Shown here piece by piece: positions 20,071 through 30,072 of a stretch of 64,000 nt of DNA. Location: assembly GCA_943788725.1 (NCBI GenBank), contig CALSRJ010000005.1, forward strand, positions 62,001-126,000. The letters run 5' to 3'. The position numbers and the translations under genes were made by a program. This DNA comes from an uncultured Flavobacteriales bacterium (GTDB lineage Bacteria > Bacteroidota > Bacteroidia > Flavobacteriales_G > Salibacteraceae). Position 1 is the first letter of the stretch; every line of letters begins with the position of its first letter. The notes beneath the pieces were generated by a model. That model had not been told where the DNA came from, did not search any database, and saw nothing but the letters and a program-made list of their open reading frames with translations.

Positions 20071-20403
20071 TTACCCTGCGCAGCGAACGCAAAAGGGACT
20101 TTCAGGTTTAAGAATGAGCCTTCCTGGAGGAATTTTGGTCCCACATCGCGCGCAATCACCGAAGTCGGGACTGTCAATATTGTCCTGCATGTATTTGAGC
20201 TTCGTAAGCTTCTCTTCTGCCGTACGAAGGGCTGCTTGAACGATCGTTCTATTGTTGATGGCATCCATGCGCGACACACGTCCGATGGCATCATCTGGAG
20301 CGATGGGAGCGGTGCTTTCCTTGTATGCGGAGATCACGTCGATGGTCTTCGCAATCTCTATTTCAAGTAGGTTGAGGATGTCTTGTCGACTAAGCTCCTT
20401 CAT
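20071..20403 (-). CDS. TraR/DksA-family C4 zinc-finger protein
   Basis: FGDCARCGTKIPPGRLILKPESPFCVRCAG; CxxC-x17-CxxC-like finger intact. Confidence 0.85.
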   Translation of the reverse strand: MKELSRQDILNLLEIEIAKTIDVISAYKESTAPIAPDDAIGRVSRMDAINNRTIVQAALRTAEEKLTKLKYMQDNIDSPDFGDCARCGTKIPPGRLILKPESPFCVRCAG

Positions 20404-20827
20404 CGATCGTTGCAATGCACTTCAGTTCGATCGCGATGGGTGTAGGCAGAGAGTTGATCTCTACCGTCGTGCGACAAGGCTGTGCATCCATAAAATACTC
20501 CGCGTAGACCCGGTTATAAGTCGCAAAGTCACGCTTCATGTTCACCAAAAATACCGTCACGTCTACGAGGTTTTCCCACTTACTTCCTGAAGCCTCGAGC
20601 ACCGCGCGCACGTTATCAAATACCGAACGGCACTGGGCCTCGAAATCGAAGGCTTCGAAATTTCCGTTGTGGTCCAACTTCAATCCGGGAACCCCACTAT
20701 CGTTGGCATCTGAACCAGCCGTGCGCGGACCGACTCCGGAGAGAAATAGAAGGTTTCCCACTTTCCGTGCGTGGGGGTAAAGACCTACAGGCTTTGGCGC
20801 CTTGTCTGCATTGATCTTATCGTTCAT
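20390..20827 (-). CDS. RidA family protein (YjgF/Rid superfamily)
   Basis: GNLLFLSGVGP, FDNVRAVLEASGSKWENLVDVTVFLVNMKRDFATYN, PCRTTVEINSLP. Confidence 0.9.
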   Translation of the reverse strand: MNDKINADKAPKPVGLYPHARKVGNLLFLSGVGPRTAGSDANDSGVPGLKLDHNGNFEAFDFEAQCRSVFDNVRAVLEASGSKWENLVDVTVFLVNMKRDFATYNRVYAEYFMDAQPCRTTVEINSLPTPIAIELKCIATIDEGA

Positions 20828-20894
20828 GATCGATCGGCTTTGATTGCTTAAAGGTACGAAGGTGGCACTTTCGAAGGATTTTTGGGAGTCTTAC

Positions 20895-21542
20895 TCAGAC
20901 TTCAAGTTGGATCGCTTGTCCTTCTGTGATCCCAAACACTTGATGACCTTTGCGTGGCCGCACCTTCATCAATCCAGTAAGCGCGCCGAAGGCCGGAAGA
21001 CAAATCCGATGGCCGTCGAAATGAAAACACGGAATCACCATGCGTTGACGGCCTTTTCCTTTCAACGCAATTCCAGGATGGATGTGGCCGTGCATATTTA
21101 CTGCCTCGCCTTTCAGCTTTTCCAAGGGTTCGTGGCTGAGAATGATGCCGTTCCAATCCATGAGATCACAGGTCTCCATGTCAATGGATCGGTATACTGA
21201 GTCTGGCATTACATCATGGTTGCCCTTTACAAGGATGAACTCCGTTTCAGGAAATTGACTGGTAATCATGGCAATCTCTTCTACTTCGCTGTTGTGCTCG
21301 CTGTGAAAAAGGTCTCCCAGGATGATCATCCTTTTAGGCCGATGCATCTCTAACAAGGAGAGGAGCGCAAATTGATCGGCATCTCGCGCTTGAGGCGGCA
21401 CCGCCAGACCCGCTTTTCGAAAATGCATCGTTTTACCAAAGTGGAGATCCGCCAGGAGCAGGTCGCCATCTTTCTCCAAGAAGCGATTCCCAAGGCGCAT
21501 GGAGACGCCGGCAATATCTGTGGGTAGCAAATGGTTTTCCAA
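20895..21542 (-). CDS. pdeM: Ligase-associated DNA damage response endonuclease PdeM-like metallophosphoesterase
   Basis: LLADLHFGKTMHFRKAGLAVP, ILGDLFHSEHN, LVKGNHD, MHGHIHPG. Confidence 0.85.
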   Translation of the reverse strand: MENHLLPTDIAGVSMRLGNRFLEKDGDLLLADLHFGKTMHFRKAGLAVPPQARDADQFALLSLLEMHRPKRMIILGDLFHSEHNSEVEEIAMITSQFPETEFILVKGNHDVMPDSVYRSIDMETCDLMDWNGIILSHEPLEKLKGEAVNMHGHIHPGIALKGKGRQRMVIPCFHFDGHRICLPAFGALTGLMKVRPRKGHQVFGITEGQAIQLEV

Positions 21543-21593
21543 GGTAAATCTTCACTGAGTTTTGCGCCTCAAAGATGTTAGATTTTACGAAAA

Positions 21594-24011
21594 TCAGAGC
21601 TCGACCCGCATCTTGCTAATGCGATCCGCAAGCTTTTCTGACGTGAGCTTTTCGCGCAGACGATCGACCAATATCGGAAAGGCGAACGGGGTGAATTTTT
21701 CGGGACGCGTAATGACAATTTCCTGTTCACCAATGCGGTTGAGCGCCCTTCGCATTCGAACCTCTTCGAGTTGAAAGTCCATCACTTCGTCGTAGGCCTG
21801 GCGCAGCAAAAGGTTGTTTTTCTCATAGTCTTCAAACACGCTGAAGAACAGTTGCGAACTCGCTTGGAGGTGGCGCTCCTTCTTTTGTTTGTTGGGATAG
21901 CCTTGAAAGACGAGCCCAGAAACGCTTGCGATGTCTCGAAAACGTCGCTTGGCCATCTCCACCGAATTGACGCTGGCTAGGATGTCATCCATCAGGTGGT
22001 CGGAGGAGAAGATATTCGTATCGATCGCCTCGCGGATTGGAATGGGCTGGTCAGACAGCAATTCAAATCCGTAGTCGTTCATGGCGATGCTAAAACTGAT
22101 CGGTTGAAGCAGGGATATTCGGTAGGCTAAAAGTGCGGCCATTCCTTCGTGCACGAAACGTCCTTCAAAGGGAAACATGATGACGTGATGTCCGTCCTTG
22201 CTCTCGAATTCTTCGATCAGGAATTGGTTCGCTTGGGGTACGATGGAGTAATGCTGTTGCCGCTCGATCAGGGGCTTTAGAAAAAGAACTTCGGGGTCCT
22301 TGCTCGTTCCCAAGACGGCTTCGTTCAGCTTCTTGCGGAGCATCTTAGACATCTGTGAGCTCAGCGGCATGCGCCCTCCTTGCCAACTCGGTATCGGTCC
22401 GGTTTCCTTGTTGGATTTACGCACCTGCACGGTCATGTCCTTGATGCGGATGAGCTCCAGGCTTCTCCCCGCAAACCAAAAACTGTTTCCGGGCGCGAGC
22501 CGCGCCACGAAGTATTCTTCAATGTTTCCGAGGTATGCGCCGCGCTGTAATTTCACCTTCAGCATCGCGTCGCTGACGATCGTGCCCATGCTCAAGCGAT
22601 GTCGGAGCGCAACGCGCTTGCTGGTAACCTTGTAAACGCCCTCTTCTACTACCACCTTGTGAAATTCGTCATAGCCATTTAAGGAGGTTCCTCCGTACAC
22701 GATGAAGTCTAAACACCACTGCCATTCCTCCTCAGAGAGAGAGTTGTAGCAAAAGGTGCCAAGTACTTCAGGGAAAATTTCGGCAGCCCGAAAGCCCTCC
22801 GAAACGGCGAGGGTAACGAGGTATTGGATCAAGACATCAAATGAGCGCACGAAGGGAATACGGCTTTCCACCAATTTGAGTTCAACGGCTTCTCGGAGCG
22901 CTGCGGCCTCGATCAGTTCTAAGGAGTGGGTAGGCAGAAAGAAGATTTTACTCGTCGCCCCGGGCTGGTGTCCGCTTCTTCCTGCGCGCTGCATGAAGCG
23001 CGACACGCCCTTTGGTCCTCCCACTTGGATGATGGTATCCACGGGGCGAAAATCTACACCCAAGTCGAGGCTAGACGTGCAGATCACCACCTTGAGTCGC
23101 CCGTCGTACAGAGCGTCTTCTACCCAATGCCGGGTCTCCTTGCTCATGGAACCGTGGTGCAGCGCAACTACTCCTGCGAAATCCGGAGAGTGTTCGAGGA
23201 GCTTTTGGTACCAAATCTCCGCTTGACCTCGGGTATTTAGAAAGATGAGGGTGCTCTCGCTGTGCAAGAGAATCGGAATGATTTTATCGATCAGTCGAAT
23301 TCCGAGATGCCCCGCCCAAGGCAGGGTGTCGAGTTCATCTGGGAAGATCGATTCTACCTGAATGACCTTTTCGATGTCTCCACGAATGAAGGCATGTGGG
23401 CGTTCGTGATACCAATTTCCTAGCAGCACCTCCATCGACTCTTCCATGTTGCCAATCGTAGCGGATATGCCCCAGACCCGAAGCTGGGATGAAACCGTCT
23501 TCAAACGTGAGAGCGCCAATTCTACTTGGACGCCTCGTTTTGAACCGATGAGTTCGTGCCATTCGTCCATGACAATGGCCATGAGTCCTTTGAAGTAGGC
23601 GGGGTAACCTTTTTGCGCTAAAAGCACATGCAGGGTTTCGGGCGTTGTGATCAGGATGTCGGGAGGAGATTTCTTGAGTTGCGCCTTTTCCTTCGCACTC
23701 GTATCTCCCGTTCGAATGGCCACTTCGGCGTGGATGCCCATTTCTCCGCAGGCCCGGTTTGCGCTTTGTTGAATCTCCTTGGCCAGCGCGCGGATCGGGG
23801 TGACCCAAATGGCTTTGAGTTTTTTTGTATTGCCGCCTTCTGCAGCGATTTGTAGGAGGATGGGGAGCAACAGAGAGTAGGTTTTTCCGCTTCCCGTGGG
23901 GGCGTTTACGATCCCGTTTTTCCCTTCAGCAAAAGCATTCCAAGCCTCCCGCTGAAAAGGAAACACCTCCCAACCTCGAGAGGCAAACCAATCTTCCGCG
24001 GTTGGAAGCAT
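21594..24011 (-). CDS. Ligase-associated DNA damage response DEXH-box (Lhr-like) helicase
   Basis: NAPTGSGKTYSLLLP, VTPIRALAKEIQ, DEWHELIGSKRGVQ, GISATIGN, FLNTRGQAE, QRAGRSGHQPGA. Start placed at MLPTAEDW; the ORF upstream of this overlaps another gene. Confidence 0.9.
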   Translation of the reverse strand: MLPTAEDWFASRGWEVFPFQREAWNAFAEGKNGIVNAPTGSGKTYSLLLPILLQIAAEGGNTKKLKAIWVTPIRALAKEIQQSANRACGEMGIHAEVAIRTGDTSAKEKAQLKKSPPDILITTPETLHVLLAQKGYPAYFKGLMAIVMDEWHELIGSKRGVQVELALSRLKTVSSQLRVWGISATIGNMEESMEVLLGNWYHERPHAFIRGDIEKVIQVESIFPDELDTLPWAGHLGIRLIDKIIPILLHSESTLIFLNTRGQAEIWYQKLLEHSPDFAGVVALHHGSMSKETRHWVEDALYDGRLKVVICTSSLDLGVDFRPVDTIIQVGGPKGVSRFMQRAGRSGHQPGATSKIFFLPTHSLELIEAAALREAVELKLVESRIPFVRSFDVLIQYLVTLAVSEGFRAAEIFPEVLGTFCYNSLSEEEWQWCLDFIVYGGTSLNGYDEFHKVVVEEGVYKVTSKRVALRHRLSMGTIVSDAMLKVKLQRGAYLGNIEEYFVARLAPGNSFWFAGRSLELIRIKDMTVQVRKSNKETGPIPSWQGGRMPLSSQMSKMLRKKLNEAVLGTSKDPEVLFLKPLIERQQHYSIVPQANQFLIEEFESKDGHHVIMFPFEGRFVHEGMAALLAYRISLLQPISFSIAMNDYGFELLSDQPIPIREAIDTNIFSSDHLMDDILASVNSVEMAKRRFRDIASVSGLVFQGYPNKQKKERHLQASSQLFFSVFEDYEKNNLLLRQAYDEVMDFQLEEVRMRRALNRIGEQEIVITRPEKFTPFAFPILVDRLREKLTSEKLADRISKMRVEL

Positions 24012-24268
24012 CAGAACTCGAGCTCTAAGATCAAGGCGGTCATGGTCCAGATAAACCCGACTGCTATGCCCAATTGAGATACTTTCTTTATGTCCTTTTT
24101 GTGTTGCAACATGGCAATGACCGAGATGACCACAAAACTGCCAAGGGTTCGGGTAATCATCACATCCAAGAGCGGGAGGGTATTGATGCTGTGCCAGAGC
24201 CCAAGAGCCATGATGATGCCTGGTATTACGCTGACGAATCCAATAAGTAGGTTGATGACTCTGTACAT
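24011..24268 (-). CDS. Small hypothetical membrane protein
   Basis: 85 aa with several hydrophobic segments; TGATG start/stop overlap with the helicase. Confidence 0.6.
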   Translation of the reverse strand: MYRVINLLIGFVSVIPGIIMALGLWHSINTLPLLDVMITRTLGSFVVISVIAMLQHKKDIKKVSQLGIAVGFIWTMTALILELEF

Positions 24269-24403
24269 GATTCAAAAGTAATCACCCTCATCACGAAGCG
24301 ATTTCTTTGATGCGTTAACAACAACTTGCCAAAAAATCCTTGAACACATAAGAATTCGCCGCCTTAACGTTCCTAGCTTTGTATTCTATTAATCCACAGG
24401 GTC

Positions 24404-25309
24404 ATGGCTGAAAGCAAAGAAAAAAGCAACAAAGGTCTCATCGTCATTCTCGTGCTGTTGGTGCTCACCAACGCTGCTACATTGTTCTTGTTTTACAATG
24501 AAAGGCAAGAGAACGTGCTGCTCATCACGGACAACACCGACTTGAGTACGGAGAAAGATGCCTTGAACATGGAGCTACAAGACATGCTTGCTCAATACGA
24601 CTCGGTGACCACGGACAACGAGGACATGCTCGCGCAGATTGCTGAGCAAAGAGCCGAGATCGAAAGCTTGATGAAAGAGGCGGAGAAGCACAAGGACGAT
24701 GCTTGGATCATCCACAAGCTCAGAAAAGAGGCAAAAACCTTGCGCGAGGTTATGAAGAACTACCTCGTTACGATCGATTCGTTGAATACGGCCAACCAAG
24801 AACTGATTGTTCAGAAAGCAGAGGTCGAAACCAAGTTGACCAAGCAAAAAGAGCAAAATCAGGAACTCAGCACCAAGAACGACGAGCTCGCGGAAAAGGT
24901 GAAGATCGGATCCAAACTTAAGGTGGTAGACCTCATTTCACTTGGCCAGCGGGTGAAGAACAACACGGTGCATCGCGAGACGGATCGGGCGAAGCGAACC
25001 GACAAGATCAAGACTTGCTTTACCATCAATAAGAACGAAGTCACGAAACCAGGTAAAAAGTACATCTACCTGCGTATTGTTGGCCCGGATGGAGAAGTAC
25101 TGGCGTTTGATCAGGACCAGCAGTACATGTTTACCTACGACGGGAAGGAAGGGTTGTACTCTAGGAAAGAAGAGATCATGTACGAGAACGAAGAGACCGA
25201 CATGTGCTTGTATTGGGACATGCAAAAGGAGGCTATCGAAGGAAAGTACCTCGTAGAGATCTATGCTGAGGACTACCTGATGGGAACTACCAGCTTTGAA
25301 TTAGAATAG
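24404..25309 (+). CDS. Hypothetical membrane-anchored coiled-coil protein
   Basis: N-terminal TM segment (GLIVILVLLVLTNAATLFLFY), long heptad-like coiled coil, globular C-terminal domain. Confidence 0.75.
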   Translation: MAESKEKSNKGLIVILVLLVLTNAATLFLFYNERQENVLLITDNTDLSTEKDALNMELQDMLAQYDSVTTDNEDMLAQIAEQRAEIESLMKEAEKHKDDAWIIHKLRKEAKTLREVMKNYLVTIDSLNTANQELIVQKAEVETKLTKQKEQNQELSTKNDELAEKVKIGSKLKVVDLISLGQRVKNNTVHRETDRAKRTDKIKTCFTINKNEVTKPGKKYIYLRIVGPDGEVLAFDQDQQYMFTYDGKEGLYSRKEEIMYENEETDMCLYWDMQKEAIEGKYLVEIYAEDYLMGTTSFELE

Positions 25310-25325
25310 AAGGAGTCTACGTCGT

Positions 25326-28300
25326 CTAGAAGAAGGCCCTAGCTTCTACACCACCGGTGTGGATCATATTTAAGCCGGGAGATTGCCTGCCATTATAAGT
25401 GAGGTTGATCTGGAGGTTATTCGCAAGGGTTCTTTGGTAGGAAACGCCCCAAGTGGCGTTCAATCCAGGCTGTAATCCTTCTAGCATTTCAAATCCCACA
25501 GGGCTACCCGCTTCTCCAGCATAGTTGATTTGGATGATGCCTCCAGTAAGAAATAGGCTGCCTTTCTCAGGAGAGCTCAAGGTGAATTCCATTCCTGAAC
25601 GCCGGGCAAATGAGCGCTCCCCTCCTGTTGCCGCTCCTTCCACCATCATCGTATTTGTTTGTTCCTTGTAATTGAAGACCAAACTCAATCGCCACAACAC
25701 GCCAGGCTGGATCACTAGTTTGGGCTCAGCTTGGATATAATTGATGCTGTAGTTGCGACTGTTAAGAATGCTTGCGTCGGATGATGAGGATTTGACGCCC
25801 TGCTCTCCTCGGCCCTCTAGGCTCAATATAGAGGTGAAGTTCCACCGGAAGCCGACGCTGGTCTTCTCGTTCTCGCGTGCCTCAAATCCGCTCGTGAGCA
25901 GGTTGCGACTCTCTAAACGTTGGTAGGTAACGTCGGCGCCAAACACGGGATGGCTTTGGTTGAAATAGAAAATGTTGCGGAAATTGGCATTCGTAGATTG
26001 CAGCAGGGTGTCATCCAGATTCAGGAGAAAGGGATTAAACTGATCGAGCAATGGAAGTGCTAAGGTCTTGCGATCGGAGACGAAGGAGAATTGATTGGAA
26101 AAGAAGGAGATCGCTTTGCGCAAGCCGTCTTCTCCCCTCCAAATAGCGGCCGGGCGCAGGAAGAGCGACTGCGAAAATTGGTTTCGAAACACCTTGATGT
26201 AGTCGTTGGTCGGCACAAAGACTTTGAGATAGTTGGCAGAGGCTACCTGATCGGCTTGCACGGCGAGTTCAAATTCATCGAGGTCTTTTTCGCCGTTGTC
26301 GTTGTAGTCGATGTGAATGTGGGTTCCCTGTCCAGGTGTGGTCTCAATGTAGACGAACTCACGACGGTTTTCGAGTCCAGACCCAATCTCGTAGAACGAG
26401 GTGGAAGTAATGGCTCCTTGGAAAAGTCGGAATTGATACTCTGTCCTAGAAATAAGGGTGTTCTCTGGTTTTAGGTTGGTGATGTCATCGTTCAGAATAT
26501 CCAGGGTGCGATAGTTTAGTCGAAACCCGAGCCGAGAATTCTTCATCTTATTCAAACCCATCTCAAATCCGTAGATCCGCGCAAAAGTGGCACGGCCAAG
26601 GGATTCGTCCTTTTTCAGCCAGTCGGTACGTTCGGCATAGGATGCCTTGTATCTGTTTACTGCGGAATCGGGGTTGGAAATGGAGGCTTCCCATTCCCAC
26701 CATTTATAGGCGAGGTTACTTAGCGTGTCCGTGCTGGGGTCAAACCTCCGGTTCTCTTCCAAATCATCTTTGAATCCCAGTTGCACTTTCCAAATGGGAA
26801 TGCGGAGGTCGGTGTTGTGCTGGAAGTACTCAGATTGGATGAGGTCTCCTTGTTGCTTGATCAAGCTAGCTCCATAGCTTCCTTTCAAGTATTTCATGTC
26901 TGAGGTGAGGTCCAAAGAATTCTGCAACCCTTCAAACGACGACCCTGCGTTGAAGGAGCGGATGCCGCAGATGGCCTTGAGTTCCTTTGATTTTCTGAAC
27001 CCAGCCTTGGCGCCGATTACATTTTGGTCGTTTGGAATCTCCAAGCCCCGAATGTTCCAGTCGCGGTCGAATTCAACGCCTCGGAAACGCTCAATCTGCT
27101 GGAAATTGCGGTGAAGGTATTCGTAGTCGACCGAAGCGATTGCGTGCCAATCTCCGCGTATGCGTTGCTCGCCATCCACCACTACGCGTGCCCCCATGCC
27201 CAAGTCGTCGTTCTCATCGGCTGGGCTGAAGGTGTTGTCGTCACTACCGCTTCCTGCCCATTCAACCGATGCCGTGATCTTTTCGGAAATTTTGTACTGG
27301 GCCCGCGCAGAGATCATTTGGCGCTGCTTGGGCGTCACCAACTTGATGATCGGCGCATGGGTTCCTTGCGATTGACCGTCGATGGGGGCTATCCATTCGT
27401 AAATGCGGCCAAAGGCGAGTTGTTCCTTGAAGACATAATCTCCGTTTCCTTCGCCCACATTGCTGAATACTACCTGATAATGGGCTTTGTTGGGATCCGT
27501 GCTGTAGACCAATACGTTCGAAAAGGAGGTGGTAGTACCCGAAATGGAATCGAAGTAGGCGGTATCTACCTGGTCGTAAAGCAGCTGGTTTTCAGAAAAG
27601 CTTACCGAGTCTACGCTGGAAGCCACAGCGGCGTTTAGGTCGTCTCCCGCATTGCGCAAAACGTCTTTTTGAGCATCGGTGAGGTTTTGTTGTAAGGGTT
27701 GATTTTTGGCGTCTTGCTCGGAATATATAGCGAGGTCAACATCCCATCGCTCGCTCTGATAATTGGCGGCTCCGTAAACCATGGAACGTGCATAGTTGCG
27801 GTCTGAGTATTGGTATTCTGCAACAACGCGGCGGTCTTTGGTGATGGGCACCTTCGCGGTGAAGATGACTTCAGATGTGTTGTAATTGATCACGTAGTCG
27901 TTCTCTTGCCCTCGGATCAAGAGGCGACCGTCGAGGTAGATGCGTTCCGTTCCGGATAGGACAATGATAAAGGGCTCACCGTCGGCTCCTAGCAAGCGAT
28001 ACGGACCCTGGTTTCCTTCCACGCCTTGGATCGTTTGACGCGCAAATTTTCCTCTTGAAACGGCGCCGCTGGCATCGACCTGCAGCACTTTGTTGCTGTC
28101 TCCACCAATGTTGACCAATTCCGATTCGATGCGCGCACCTTGCAGCCGTTTGTTGAATTGCATGAAATAGCTCTGATCATTGCGAACTACCTGAAAATCG
28201 CCCGCAGTGAGCCGATTGTGGTCGTCAAATACTTGGATGTAGACTTGGTCGAAGTCCTGCAGTTGTTGTGTATTGCCGTCGGGTTGGATGGGGATGTTCT

Positions 28301-28850
28301 GATCCGCAATGGCGGCTACGATCCCAAAGCGCTCATTGAGGCGACCTGACAATTGCAAATTCAAGCTTGAATTGACGCTCAGGTTCTGCGCACTACCCAC
28401 GGTGATGCCCCTAGATATGCTTCCTCGTTTTTCAATGTCGCCTAAGTTGAGGATGTCATTGTCACCACGGTCGTTTGCGGTAGATCGAAATGGGTTGTAA
28501 ACGCGTTGGCGCGCCACGATCAAGGCTTCGTCTTTGTGCCGGTAAGGCTTGGTGAAGTTGAAAGGAAACGTGCGAAACGAAACCTGCACGTCTTTTGGTA
28601 ATGCGACGGAGGGTGCGACCACCAATGTTGCCTTGGCAAAGTCAACCGTGAAGTCAGTGCTGTCTAACCCCACCAATGAAAAGCTTTCAGGAATGATGCT
28701 GTTGGTATCGAGTAAGGTGGTGTCGGCAGCCAGCGTCAAATCAATGACTCGATCCTGTCCGAATCCTAACTGAACACTGCCTACACAAGCGAGAACAGTG
28801 ATTAGGAAAGGGATGCAATACGGCGCGGATATATGGCGAATGGGCCTCAT
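25326..28850 (-). CDS. Large conserved Bacteroidota outer-membrane protein (about 1170 aa, beta-barrel-like)
   Basis: Signal peptide, GSISRGITVGSAQNLSVNSSLNLQLSGRLNERFGIVAAIADQNIPIQPDGNTQQLQDFDQVYIQV, many amphipathic strands, terminal aromatic residues. Confidence 0.65.
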   Translation of the reverse strand: MRPIRHISAPYCIPFLITVLACVGSVQLGFGQDRVIDLTLAADTTLLDTNSIIPESFSLVGLDSTDFTVDFAKATLVVAPSVALPKDVQVSFRTFPFNFTKPYRHKDEALIVARQRVYNPFRSTANDRGDNDILNLGDIEKRGSISRGITVGSAQNLSVNSSLNLQLSGRLNERFGIVAAIADQNIPIQPDGNTQQLQDFDQVYIQVFDDHNRLTAGDFQVVRNDQSYFMQFNKRLQGARIESELVNIGGDSNKVLQVDASGAVSRGKFARQTIQGVEGNQGPYRLLGADGEPFIIVLSGTERIYLDGRLLIRGQENDYVINYNTSEVIFTAKVPITKDRRVVAEYQYSDRNYARSMVYGAANYQSERWDVDLAIYSEQDAKNQPLQQNLTDAQKDVLRNAGDDLNAAVASSVDSVSFSENQLLYDQVDTAYFDSISGTTTSFSNVLVYSTDPNKAHYQVVFSNVGEGNGDYVFKEQLAFGRIYEWIAPIDGQSQGTHAPIIKLVTPKQRQMISARAQYKISEKITASVEWAGSGSDDNTFSPADENDDLGMGARVVVDGEQRIRGDWHAIASVDYEYLHRNFQQIERFRGVEFDRDWNIRGLEIPNDQNVIGAKAGFRKSKELKAICGIRSFNAGSSFEGLQNSLDLTSDMKYLKGSYGASLIKQQGDLIQSEYFQHNTDLRIPIWKVQLGFKDDLEENRRFDPSTDTLSNLAYKWWEWEASISNPDSAVNRYKASYAERTDWLKKDESLGRATFARIYGFEMGLNKMKNSRLGFRLNYRTLDILNDDITNLKPENTLISRTEYQFRLFQGAITSTSFYEIGSGLENRREFVYIETTPGQGTHIHIDYNDNGEKDLDEFELAVQADQVASANYLKVFVPTNDYIKVFRNQFSQSLFLRPAAIWRGEDGLRKAISFFSNQFSFVSDRKTLALPLLDQFNPFLLNLDDTLLQSTNANFRNIFYFNQSHPVFGADVTYQRLESRNLLTSGFEARENEKTSVGFRWNFTSILSLEGRGEQGVKSSSSDASILNSRNYSINYIQAEPKLVIQPGVLWRLSLVFNYKEQTNTMMVEGAATGGERSFARRSGMEFTLSSPEKGSLFLTGGIIQINYAGEAGSPVGFEMLEGLQPGLNATWGVSYQRTLANNLQINLTYNGRQSPGLNMIHTGGVEARAFF

Positions 28851-28967
28851 GGAGCTTCTTGGACCCAAAGTAACGTTTCGGCGGCGAGAATAGTGAGCGA
28901 AAATGCAGACCATGGTGCGGAATGAAAACCAAGGCTGCCTTGTTCATAAGTCATAGCCCATGGTCAC

Positions 28968-28995
28968 TTGCGGGTTTCAGATGCCGGTAGCTTTG
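28968..28995 (+). promoter_or_regulatory. Candidate Bacteroidota promoter (TTG-N17-TAGCTTTG)
   Basis: TTG at 28968 and TAGCTTTG at 28988-28995, 22 nt before the OmpA-family start codon. Confidence 0.5.
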
Positions 28996-29017
28996 TCACA
29001 AATCAAAGTGGTATACC

Positions 29018-30013
29018 ATGCGAACGATCTTTCTAATGCTTTCCATCGTACTCCTTGCGAGTGCTTGCGTTCCTTCTCGACAGTACGAAGAACTCAAAGC
29101 CAAACAGGCAGATTGTGTCGAGGCTAGGGAGAATTTGACCAACCAGAACAGAACCCTCACGGCTCAAAACGAAGAGCTCAACGCGGACCTCGAGAACCTC
29201 ATGGAGACGATGAAGGAGTTGAAAGACGACACTACTTACCTGGGCAAGCGTCATCGCCAAACACGCGCGAAGTACACGGAGTTGAACAAAATCAACGACC
29301 AGCTTCTCGAAAAACTCAAGCAAATCCAGTCGCAAGGCGATGCTGAGAACCGAACCTTGTTGGACGCGTTGCGCGATACCCAAATCGACCTTCAGCGTCG
29401 CGAAGACGACCTCAGAGAGCTAGAAGGCATGCTGAATGCCAAGGAAAAGCGCCTGAACGAAGTAGAGAGTGCGTTGAAAGACAGAGAGGCGCGTGTGAAA
29501 GAGTTGGAAGATATCATTGCTGAGAAGGATGCTGCAGTGCGCGCTTTGAAGGATCGTATCTCTCAGGCACTCTTAGGATTTAAAGACAAAGGGCTGACCG
29601 TTGAGCAGCGCAATGGAAAAATATACGTAAGCCTTGAGGCGAAGCTGCTGTTCCCGAGCGGAAGCACGGTGGTGAATTCGGAAGGTAAAAAGGCCTTACT
29701 AGATCTGTCTAAGGTTGTCAAGGAAGAAAAGGAAATCACCATTTTGGTGGAAGGACATACGGACAGCGACCCCATCAATGGGGGTGCGGCGATGAAAGAC
29801 AACTGGGACCTTTCGGTGCTTAGGGCTACATCAGTAGTGCGCATCATGAACCAGGAAGGTGGCGTAGACAACACCATGCTTACTGCGGCAGGTCGCGGAC
29901 AGTTCATACCCGTTGCCGATAATTCTACTGCCGATGGAAAGGCCAAAAACCGCCGGATCGAGATCATCCTTACGCCAAACCTCGACCGACTCTTTGAGAT
30001 CTTGAATGAGTGA
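29018..30013 (+). CDS. OmpA-family lipoprotein with coiled coil
   Basis: Lipobox LLASAC; heptad-rich middle; OmpA domain ILVEGHTDSDPINGG...NWDLSVLRATSVVRIM...AGRGQFIPVADN...NRRIEIIL. Confidence 0.88.
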   Translation: MRTIFLMLSIVLLASACVPSRQYEELKAKQADCVEARENLTNQNRTLTAQNEELNADLENLMETMKELKDDTTYLGKRHRQTRAKYTELNKINDQLLEKLKQIQSQGDAENRTLLDALRDTQIDLQRREDDLRELEGMLNAKEKRLNEVESALKDREARVKELEDIIAEKDAAVRALKDRISQALLGFKDKGLTVEQRNGKIYVSLEAKLLFPSGSTVVNSEGKKALLDLSKVVKEEKEITILVEGHTDSDPINGGAAMKDNWDLSVLRATSVVRIMNQEGGVDNTMLTAAGRGQFIPVADNSTADGKAKNRRIEIILTPNLDRLFEILNE

Positions 30014-30026
30014 TGCTTCTTCACCC

Positions 30027-30053
30027 TTGGGGATGGAGATAAACTTATTTTTG
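30027..30053 (+). promoter_or_regulatory. Candidate promoter (TTG-N16-TATTTTTG) upstream of tyrS
   Basis: TAnnTTTG match at 30046-30053, TTG at 30027-30029. Confidence 0.4.
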
Positions 30054-30072
30054 CCGGCCAAACGCTGATTTG

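Noticed and set aside
24011-24275. N-terminal extension of the helicase ORF up to 24275
   Set aside because: Extension overlaps a separate small membrane protein gene and does not resemble helicase N-termini; MLPTAEDW is the better start.
27024-27638. 204-aa ORF opposite the large outer-membrane protein
   Set aside because: Shadow ORF; the opposite strand has a coherent long protein.
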